A program made the position numbers and the translations under genes. Positions 54,244-64,000 of a stretch of 64,000 bases of DNA are shown one piece after another; position 1 is the first letter of the stretch; each line of letters opens with the position of its first letter. Origin of the DNA: Fratercula arctica (taxonomy: Eukaryota > Chordata > Aves > Charadriiformes > Alcidae); the NCBI GenBank assembly GCA_947846985.1, contig CANTUZ010000005.1:37263889-37327888 (forward strand), in the 5' to 3' direction. Under the pieces are notes generated by a model that was given only the letters and a program-made list of their open reading frames with translations, searched no databases and was not told the DNA's origin.

Positions 54244-54826
54244 TGTCATGGTTTAACCCCAGCCCTCAACTAAGTACCACACAGCTGATCACTCACTCAC
54301 CCTATGGCAGGATGGGGGAGAGAACCAGAAGATTAAAAGTGGGAAAACTCGTGGGTTGAGATAAAGACAGTTTAATAAGTAAAGCAAAAGCTGCACATGC
54401 AAGCAAAGTGAAACAAGGAATTCCTTCACTGCTTCCCATGGGCAGGCAGGTGTTCAGCCATCCCCAGGAAAGCAGGGCTCCATCATGTGTAACGGTTACT
54501 CGGGAAGACAAAACAACATAACTCTGAACATCCTCCCCTTCCTTCTTCTTCCCCCAGCTTTATATGCTGAGCATGACATCATATGGTATGGAATATCCCT
54601 TCGGTCATTTGAGGTCAGCTGTCCCAGCTGTGTCCTCTCCCAGCTTCTTGGGTGCCCTCACCTTCTTGTTGGCAGGCCAGTATGAGAAGCTGAAAAGTCC
54701 TTGACTGCCTTGCAATAACTAAAATATTAGCATGTTAAAAACATTATTCTCATCCTAAATCCAAAGCACAACTCTATACCAGCAGTTAGTAAGAAAACTA
54801 ACTCTATCCCAGCCAAAAACAGGACA
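54244..54826 (-). mobile_element. Solo LTR of an ERVL-like endogenous retrovirus
   Basis: A 583-bp element with TGTC...GACA ends and an exact 5-bp target-site duplication CCATG on both sides (54239-54243 and 54827-54831). Five-base duplications fit ERVL-type elements. The minus strand has a TATAAA box (54559-54564), a TGATGTCA CRE-like site just upstream of it (54574-54581) and an ATTAAA polyadenylation-type signal (54371-54376), in the order expected for U3-R-U5, which sets the orientation. No internal viral genes remain, so it most likely arose by LTR-LTR recombination. The sequence resembles a family widespread in bird genomes, from memory. Confidence 0.9.
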
Positions 54827-54831
54827 CCATG

Positions 54832-56950
54832 GCACCTCCTTCATTTGCAGTGTTCTGGCACTACATCATCCCACAATGAAGGAATTCGCATCTGGGAAGG
54901 CTTGCCCAGTTTCTGATCGTTTGATGCCAGATGACACAAAAAAGCTGGATGAGAAGAGACAAACTGATCTATTTGTAAGTGGAAAAGCAACATTTCCAGA
55001 CCTGGTTATTTATGTGAGAGGGACAAGGATTTATTGTAGGTGGAGCCAGCAGTGCTGCCTGCAGCCAAGCTAGTTTGATGCTTCCCTTTAGACTACCATG
55101 TTTTCAGTTGCTAAGAACTGTGTCAAAACATTCATACATTGGTATAAACTTTTCCTTGCAGAATTGTCTCATTCAGATTCACTTTTTTTTTTTCCTCCCA
55201 GAAAATTTGCAAGATGAGCTTGGTTGTTTCTAAGTTTGAGATAAACTTGTCCCGTGGTGTTTTAAAAAATAACCTGCATTTGGTTGAGAATCTGGGGAAC
55301 AATAACTTGAAAGATGATTGGAAAGTATGAGATGAATTGACATAGGATATAGGAGGAACTGACATAAAATGTGTGGAAGCTGGAAGCTAGGGCATCTGAA
55401 TGTGATAAGACTAGGATGATGATACTGGGATGATGAAGAAGGGGAAAAAAGAGATCTGGCACAGTGATAAACAGGAGAAAAAACAGCACAAATTGGAGAT
55501 TAGGCTTGGTAGACAGGCAGACAGGTCTAAGCCCTAAAGCACTCTGTCCTCCAAAATGTAAAAATGAATCCAGAATTCTTGAGCCTTACCAGATTTTTGT
55601 GCTCAGCAAATATTTGTTGAAGGATAATTGAACATCTGTCAAAGCACTTACTAGTGCAGAAGAGGACCAGAGAGTCACAGAGAAACTCACAGGTAATAGG
55701 TCATGGCCCTCCATTGCACTAGTAGGTGATGAGACAGGCAATGAGATTGAAAGCTGGCTTTTTGTTGATAACCAGTGTCAATGTCAGTATGATGCCATAT
55801 GACAAAAATTTTCTATTGCCTTACAAAGAAGTACCGAGAACTCGCATAAAAATTACCCTTGTAAATGCCCAAGATTTGTTATGCAATCTTAGTTGATCAA
55901 ATAAGCTTCTGCTTTATGTTACAGCTATTGGTACAGTTTTCCACTATGTTTCCATGGGGCCATGTCTCATGGAATGTACCAGCATGCTTCAGTCTCAAAG
56001 AAGGCATGGGCTTAGATGTCCAAAAGGGAAGGATACCCTGAAGATGCCCTAAAGGCAGTTTTTTATGTAATATACAAGAAGTCATGAAGCAGAAAATCTT
56101 GGCAGTACCCAGCACTCCTTGTTGGAGTCCAAAGAATCAAAGAAATTCAGTGTGCCAGATAGCCATACTCTAGGGAGGCTGAGATTTATGTTATAGAGGA
56201 AATGAAAAAGAAAAATAAAAGATTATTTTGAAAATAAGGCAATTGATCCAAATAATTTAATTCTCTTTCTGTTTGTCCTGGATCCTCCAGATCCAGGACA
56301 TGGACTCTGTCACTTAACTTAGGTTTTATACAGCTGGCTACCGCTTGTGTTTTTGTCATTTTGTGGTGCTTAGGCTGGAACTCTGGTGCTGGACTGGCAA
56401 AAGTGTAAGTGTGAAGTGAAGGGGAGCAGCATGAAGGGACACTCTGTGACATACATTCTGAAATATTAAGTTGTAGACATCTCAAATTGGGCATCCAAAA
56501 TAATGCAATTTTTTCAACTTTAGTCTTTGTGTTTCCATATGTTGCAAAGGGAATCATATGGAAACATATTCTCAATTTGCAGGGGTTTTGTAGACGTAAA
56601 ATAGCAAATATTTGTGATGATGCAGATACAGTTACAGAAAAACCCACGAGGAAATCAATAATTCTGTCTTCATATCTGGGTCTGAAGAGGATGCAGTAAA
56701 TAAGGCCTGAGGTCACCCATCGAACAAGAATAAAAACTATATTGTATCACTGCTCATTAAGTGAGCATCTGTCCGTCCTGTGCACAGAATGAGGCAGAGG
56801 TCCCAGGGAAAAAATATGATGGCATCCTGTAACCAAAGCCTTTATCATAATGTACCCAAGAAAGCTGAATTAGCATAGCATGCTTTGCCTTAATAGTTCT
56901 GGGTTTTCTCATATTCAAGAGTCTGCCTATTCAACTGGAACATTCTGATA
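54832..56950. other. Intergenic DNA, no gene supported
   Basis: A 176-codon minus-strand frame at 56186-56716 is the longest in the AT-rich half of the window. It has no recognised domain, and two inverted repeats lie inside it (56274-56300 and 56530-56566). Probably chance. Confidence 0.5.
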
Positions 56951-56952
56951 CA

Positions 56953-57379
56953 GCAAAGGGCTACGAAGATGATTAGGGGATTGGAACACTGCTCTTATGA
57001 AGAAAGGCTGGAGGATTTGGATCTCCAGTCTGGAAAAAAGATGACTGAGGGGGGATCTTATCAACGCTTATAAATACTTAAAGGGTGGGTGTCAGGAGGA
57101 TGGGACCAGGCTCTTTTCAGTGGTGCCCAGCGACGGGACAAGAGGGAATGGGCACAAACTTGAGCATAGGAAGTTCCACCTAAACATGAGGAGGAACTTT
57201 ACTTTGAGGGTGGCAGAGCACTGGAACAGGCTGCCCAGAGAGGTGGTGGAGTCTCCGTCTCTGGAGACATTCAAAACCCACCTGGATGCTTTCCTGTGCA
57301 ACCTGCTCTAGGTGAGCCTGCTCTGGCAGGGGGGTTGGACTGGATGATCCAACACCTACCATTCTGTGATTCTGTGATA
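56953..57379 (+). mobile_element. CR1 LINE 3' end fragment
   Basis: About 430 bp on the plus strand, covering the end of the second reading frame ([19 protein letters not shown]) and the 3' end with ATTCTGTGATTCTGTGAT. Compared with the copy at 51,979, about 20 bases (the CTCCAGAGGTCCCTTCCAAC-type segment) are missing just before the tail. Confidence 0.94.
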
Positions 57380-60300
57380 CCATTGTTGTATGTGTATGCT
57401 AAACAAAAAAAACCAAAAAACAATATACCAATCCAATCTGAGATACATGGCAGAACGTGATTGTACACTATTGGTGACTTCACCATTTTATATTAAGGAA
57501 AAGTATTTTTGATTCTTGTGAATAAGTGCATAAGGATATATCTAAAATTTCTGGAAAGGCAAATAGTTCTGACATCAGAGTTTGGGGATGAATAAAAGTT
57601 TAGTAAGACATATGTTGCTTTTCCCTTCTCTAAAAAAAAATCAGGCCTTAATCCTACAACTGTATATTAAATCACTTATTCACTGTGACAGGCAGGAGAA
57701 CACAGATATAGTAATCTACCAGTCTGGTATCTGATATGCATTGGGAGTCATGAAATAGATCTCGGCAGGCTGAACGCTGTGCACCCACGCATTGTACAAT
57801 ACTGTGATTACAGTAGGTAGGTGGTTCGGGTAACAGGGAATTTCATACATGCAGGAGTCCAGTATAATGTGTGGTATGATTTGCAGGATTTTGTTAGGAC
57901 GCATCCTATAATTGTATGCCTGGTATAAAGTCTGATTGGCTCGCCTTTTGTGTCAGTGAGAATCTATATCCCTAGGAAATGATGCCTTTTCTGCAAATTT
58001 TTTTGGAGAATCCATTTTAAGAGAAATAAATCAATCAAAGCTGATTCCATTGTGCACATTCCATTTCTGTAAAGGAAATCAACATGAGTCACATTCTTAT
58101 TGCATAAAACGTTGTAAAACAACTATAGAATAAAAGTCACCCATAAAGGGACAGTTTATAACCTCACAACTACCTTCAACACAAACCAAAGAATTTTCAG
58201 TACCCTACACAGGCAGTATAGTACTGGAATTTTCTGTAAAAATTATTGATAAGATTCCTCAGGACTGTAACAGTGTCATCCAACAGACTGGTCTTCCTCT
58301 CATTTGGTCATACCTTGCTGCTTTCAGGTATGTGCGAGCCCATCTGTATGGTATGCTCATTATGCCTTACCTTTATGTAGTATATATTTTTAAAAAATAC
58401 TGTGTTACTTATGATGAAAATCATAGGTACTACTTTATAAGTGGTAAGAAACCCTACCAAGGAGTGCCTGCAAATGACTTGATGGGAGCAAAGCAAGCTG
58501 AACCCTGTGTAGAATCATTCCCAGTGTTACCAGTTGATGGCCCATACCACATTTTGCATGAAGCATTCCCCATATGGATTTATTTTGAGGGGGTAGTGCC
58601 ACCTCCATTCTTGCCACCCCAAGGCACGGGGGGCAGTCTAGGCTGGATTTTCATAATTCATATCCAAAACTGTCAGATCAGCATTTTCTGTAGCTGGCTA
58701 TGTGCTGCTTGAAGAAAGCTAAGTAAAAAAAGAGAAGCAGATTTGTTTCCTTGCAAACAGAAATCTTCTAAACTAGCCTTTCCTTTAGATTGATTAAGTC
58801 TTTCAGTTAGAGGGGAACCTTCTGTGCCATGTTGGGCCTGATGGCCTACACAGCTGGACTTTATTTGGTCATGTATTGCAATAGTCATCCTTCACATTTA
58901 GAAGAGGAAAGGTTGAGAGTCTTTTTTGAAGATGCAAATAGACAAGCTAAGCACTACTATGTGAAAGGCATCCACCTGTTTCTTTATGCTACTTTAGGCA
59001 TCATGTCACAAGTTATGTTAGTTCTCACCAGGTTGACCAAATAGTAGCGGGGTTTGGTTTTTTTTTCTTCAACAGATTGTTCAGGAGGTTTTGTTCATGA
59101 CAGAAGAGTCCTATAGTCGATCGGTTTTGATGGCGTTATAGCCAGAATTGACAAAGGCTTAGCTCAGTATTCTAAAATCCAAAATTGTGAAGAAATGGGT
59201 CAGGCGAATGTCAGAAATATTGCTCCTAGGAAAAATCAAGGATTTTTTCTATGCTCCCAAATTTGGCTTGCTTATCATAGCAACTTACTAATTATTAACT
59301 GTGCATATCTTCATGAGATAAACTACTCTCTTTTTCTTTAAGCAGTAACAAAATAATGCCGTTGACTTTTAAAATATCCCTAGATTGTAGATTTAGCATC
59401 GTGTTGTGATTAGTACGGCATTTCACACCTTTCCCAGAGCTATTGTCTCAGATTGTCAGCAGGTATCACTGAAACTGCTTACAAGTCATACTTGAAAGGT
59501 TATCTTTGTTGTATTTTTGTAAAGGTTGGAAACTTTCAAAATTAAATACAAATGAAAATTTAGCATAAATGTACCATCCTGCTCCTGGCTGTTCTGAGCT
59601 GTCAGAGTCCAGATTTTTCTTTGTTTTACTAGGAAGGGGTGCTATGCATGTTGGGGGCTATTTCTTCTGAAGGTTCAGCAAAGCACACCTCTGGTAGACT
59701 GGGACATGCTTATTGGAAACTTTTCTTCTGAATTAAAAATAGTCACAGTTTCCTCTGATGAAATATGTGAAAAAAAAACACAGTGAGACATACAAGTCTG
59801 GCCAAAGGCTGGAAGGAAAAGAATTATCTCTTTCTGGGCAAAGACAGGACCACAGCTACCTCTCCTGTAAATAGGGGTGTGCAGCAGGGGAATGCTGAGT
59901 CAGCTGCAAAGAATTAATCAGCCTTTCATCGTCTTGGCTCAGGAAAAATGGAATTGTGCTGTGGGGAACTGTGATGGAGTTCAGTAACAAAGAATTATTC
60001 TAGAAAATCAGTAAAATGGAAGGTGGAAAGGAATTTATTCCCGTTTCTCGCCAGATGCAGACTAGAGAGACCCTTCCTAATTTCTTTGACTTCCAATTTG
60101 ATTGAAACAAGTCATGCATTTTGAGTGTTTCCCACCCACTGGCTCCTCTGGGCATTTGAAAATCTGGCCACTTTATGTAGGTGTTTGAACAAGTTCCAAA
60201 CTCGTTCAAACATCTGACCCTATACTTTTCTTCTTTTGTCCTATATATTTAGTATGGCATTTAAGCTTCTTCGCCTTCAAGTCTCTGTCCTTCAAAACCA

Positions 60301-63300
60301 CAAGTAATAAGCTCCGACAAACACACAGCATACAAAATTCTTTCCTGGTCCAGACCCCTTTAATGAGAGGACCTAATCCAAAAATTAAATGAAAAGATTC
60401 AAAACCTCGAAAGTAAGGTGTGGATGAGCACCTCAAGGCTAAGGAAGAAATCCTTTAAAATCGAGGTACCTTAATTGACTCTAGTGGACCTAGGCTAATT
60501 TACATCAACAGAGGATCTGACTTGAAATGATTACATGTCTTATCTGAAATTGTTCAGCACTGGAAACACTGGAGTGGAAATCTTACAAGCAGCAGCACCA
60601 TTACGAGATTTCCAGCAACTCTCTCTTTAAGTCGTGCTGTTCTAAAAGAAAATATGCACGCCAGGACTGGGTAATAACTCTGACAGATTCCCCCATTCAT
60701 AGCAATGAGAGCTGCAGCTGGGCTGGGTACAGCGAGAATCCTTGTGATCTCCTGCCCCAGCGAATTCCCCGCTGCATGTAGCCAAAAGCCAACCTCTCCC
60801 AGAATACTAAATCCACTGAAGCAGAACCTCTGCAACAATTTATAGCAGGTTTCTAGGTGCTTAGCAGCCATAGTGCTTTTCTTGTTTATGGCCCATAGTT
60901 TCCTCAGCCATACTCTGTAATTTCCTTACTGAGGTCTTACTCTCAGGTCTGCATATATTTACATGTTTTACTCTGTAAGCTTTTAAGCAGCAAATTATAC
61001 AAAATAGAGGTGAGACCTCTGCTAGTTGAGTCTTCCTTTTATTGTTTCCATTGTAGTCGCGTCTGGAAAATAAATAAGTAAAACTTGAATTGACATAAAA
61101 TAAATGACAGTTCAGGTTCTATAGGTTCATGTTTATGACATGATTGGCCCACAGCCACTGCAGCTATTTCGTAGTCTACAAGATGTCCTTGATTTGCTCT
61201 TCCACCAGTATGATAACAAGCACGTATAATCTTTGCATACAGCCTGCTAACAGGCTTCCAGCCTCTGCCTGATTTTACACATTCAGCTTTTACATTGTTC
61301 TTTGCAGAACTCCCTCAGCTCTCTTAAATAATCCTTACATTTTCATCTATACTGTTTTCATCTTTCAACCTAGGTTAGATGAATGTAAAGAGGAAAGCAG
61401 GAAAATATGATAAATCAAGACACTTGTGAAATCACAGAATTAACAGTCTTCATTCATGAAAAGGATGAAAATTCCAACAATATACAAATTGTCATAACCC
61501 AAACAGAGCTACCTTAAATATTTTCTGATCTGTATAAACACTTTCTTCTGCTGCCTTTTGAGAGTAACTACGCAAAAAAGGCATTTAATGATGGTAGCAA
61601 TAGTGGTACTTTGGGTGCATCCATGCCAGCCCTGTTAGATCTCTCATCTGCTTCTGACATGTCGGTCATGAGATTTTTTTCTCCCTTTTTTATAGATCTC
61701 ACAGAAATAGTCTTGGTGTCTGTGGCACGACTCCATTCCTCCTTCGCTGAGCATATATTGGAGCCTGATGAAAAAATATTTTTTTTTCCCCTCAAGGCCC
61801 ATCATATAGCCTTCCAAGGGCTCTCATTTTGTTTACCCTCTTGCAAGGGAGCACAGACAGCTGAGATTTCAGCCTGGTGATGGCCCCATATTTACAACTC
61901 TATTGCACCTGACCTTGCTAGGGTACTGAATGTGCAAGCAGCTTTTGTAAAGGGGGAAGGCATGAATAAGAGCTGGCTGGAGTTCAGTAGAAATAGACTG
62001 AGGGAAGAGCAATGCTATAATGAGAACGATCCTCTCTTTGTCAGTTCACATGGGAGCAGATTTGTTGGATTATCAGTAGCTGATCCATAGTCAAATAACA
62101 TCCTTGTCCAGGAATTCTTTATTTCTTTTCCTTCACCTTCTCTGAGCAATGACATCCATTTCTTCCTGGTATGGGTATGGTTACTTTATGTTTTTGCTGG
62201 TTTCTGCAGCGTGTCATATACCAAGCTGCTCTTTATCTTAACTTGAAATAGCAACCCGCAAAATATTGTAGCTCACACCTGGAATGCCTCTGAGAGCAAC
62301 CTTTTGCCTAATTTTCTCTGAGCTACAGTGGCTTCCCAGTTTCTAGCTATAACTTCAGCATCAGTTTTGATCTGTGGGATGATATAGTCAGAGATGGAAT
62401 GAAGTGTCAAAATCCCACTGAAATTCAGTATGCTTGAACTTTTTTGCTAAACTCATTTCAGTTCCTATAAAAATCTCAACCAGAAGAACTTAAATAGGGA
62501 CCAGGCTATATGGTTTTAATATTCAGGATGGATAGTAACTATTTTTTTTCCTTGAACAATCCTGGCAAACTGAGAATGAGGCCTGTAGCATTATCATCAG
62601 TTACTGACAACCTACTTTCATTTTCTGAAAATTTCCAAATACTTAGAATTCTATCTCTGCGCAGTAATTAAGGAGGATAAAGGTTATTTCGCTCTTTTGA
62701 TTAAAAATTTAATTTACTTTGTGTTGATGTAAAAGCAGGAAATGTAATAGCAAATTAGTTTTTGTTCTTTCCATCTGCATTCAAAATTAATATTTAGTAC
62801 AGATTTTCTACTTCATTTTCAGATAATCAGAATACACAAAGCTAGTAAGATTGTATCTCCACTTCTTCTCTCAAATAAATTTTTGTAATTATATGAGAAA
62901 TTGGTCTATATTAACCTTCAAAAGCTAGTATTCTTAGGTGAATGGCACCAGAAACTTGAGTGTTCACGTGGTAGCATTATGATTGGCTTGAGAGCACATA
63001 TCCAGAATATTTTGAGATTTTGAGACAATTCAGGCAGTGGATTAGTTTAAGTATTCATAGTGCAGGGAAACCAGTGAGGTAGGTTTTATGGAATCATATC
63101 AAGACAAAAAAAAACCATAACGGGCATTGGCAACTGGCAAGTGTGCTGCCTTTGGGCTGCCATCCAGAGAGCATGTAGTTTCAGTAAGTGAGAAATGGGA
63201 TTGCTCTTTGGTGTCCAAGTGAAAAACAAATGGGATGAAGAAGTGTCTGGATGGGATACATCTAATGATGCACTATAAGACTTGGGCATTGTATATATAA

Positions 63301-64000
63301 GATAGGTAGATCGATTGATGTATCGATCAAAGGGTGCAGAAGAAGAGATCAGACTTTATAGAGTCTTCATCTTCAGGGCTAAACTTCATTTTCCTGAAGT
63401 TGAATAGACTGCTCAGAGGGACCTATAGCTATACACAGAATTAAAAGGTTGAGATTTTAAGTTCACAAAAGTCAGGAAAATCTTGACATTGAAGTAGAGG
63501 TACTCAGGAAATTCAGAGTCAAGCAATGATGCAACCTTTCAAAATGGTGGTAGTGAAAGGAGACACAAAAAGCTGCTAGAAACTTTTATAGTTGCTGCAA
63601 AATAAAGTAGAACATTTAAAATTATTATTAAAAAACCGAGTCACTCCCACATCAAAAAAAGAAAGCTGTTGACTCTTACAAGGTCAAAATTTAGCCCCTT
63701 GCTTGGAAATGGCTATCTCTAAAGACTATGCATCATGGGTTCCTACTCAAATAGATGAACTCTCAAGGATAAAACAATATCCTTCTTTATTGCTTTAGTG
63801 AGTAGGCTTAGTACTTATAGTGTCATAGATATCTGAACTAGTTAAGTTATGGCAGCTGTGGATAACATTTGCCAGTATTTTCTGACTCTTACATAAGTGT
63901 GTCAATAAAATTTGCATTTGAACAAGACCTCCCTTCTTCCTTCCCCCAGAATAAATGAAAAGAATCATAACGACATAAAATATCAATGTGTTTTGGGGGA
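57380..64000. other. AT-rich intergenic DNA, no gene seen
   Basis: Unique sequence with short frames only; the longest, 126 codons at 58332-58712, is unrecognised. An ancient repeat relic lies near 60470-60530, and a 9-bp inverted repeat (TGTTTGAAC / GTTCAAACA) near 60182-60212. Confidence 0.55.

Noticed and set aside
54302..54685. Short frames inside the LTR as viral genes
   Set aside because: Solo LTRs carry no coding region; the frames are chance and match no retroviral protein.

Overview
This is vertebrate, almost certainly avian, nuclear DNA. It carries several CR1 retrotransposon fragments with the typical bird 3' end, a 583-bp solo LTR of a kind common in bird genomes, and the 5' part of the homeobox gene MEIS2. 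I cannot name the species.

One protein-coding gene is supported. MEIS2 lies on the minus strand and leaves the window at the left edge. Four coding exons are present: 4366-4377 (MAQR), 3059-3291, 1236-1377 and 613-663. Together they encode the first 146 residues, in one reading frame across all junctions. The rest of the MEIS domain and the homeodomain lie beyond position 1. The 5' UTR and promoter occupy roughly 4378-6020. That stretch includes a GC-rich CpG island with a CGG repeat, long purine/pyrimidine tracts, and an exact PBX:MEIS composite site at 4794-4803.

From about 6 to 16 kb upstream of MEIS2 the DNA is non-coding but not plain. It has two further CpG-rich patches (about 10.84-11.19 and 14.28-15.62 kb), one holding a 38-bp perfect inverted repeat with a 3-nt loop. 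It also has several unique, homeodomain-motif-rich stretches that look like candidate conserved enhancers, plus many homopolymer runs and a (TTTTC)n array.

From about 16 to 64 kb the window is AT-rich intergenic DNA with no gene I can support, as expected for the gene-poor region upstream of a developmental regulator. It contains three recognisable CR1 fragments (26.35-27.58, 51.98-52.16 and 56.95-57.38 kb), one ERVL-like solo LTR with an exact 5-bp target-site duplication (54,244-54,826), MIR-like SINE relics, very old CR1/L3-like relics and a dispersed ancient repeat family. No CRISPR array, rRNA, tRNA or bacterial-type system was seen. I found no convincing new multi-gene system. The most unusual signals are the hairpin at 11 kb, the self-type PBX:MEIS site in the MEIS2 leader, and the atypical exon 3 splice donor.
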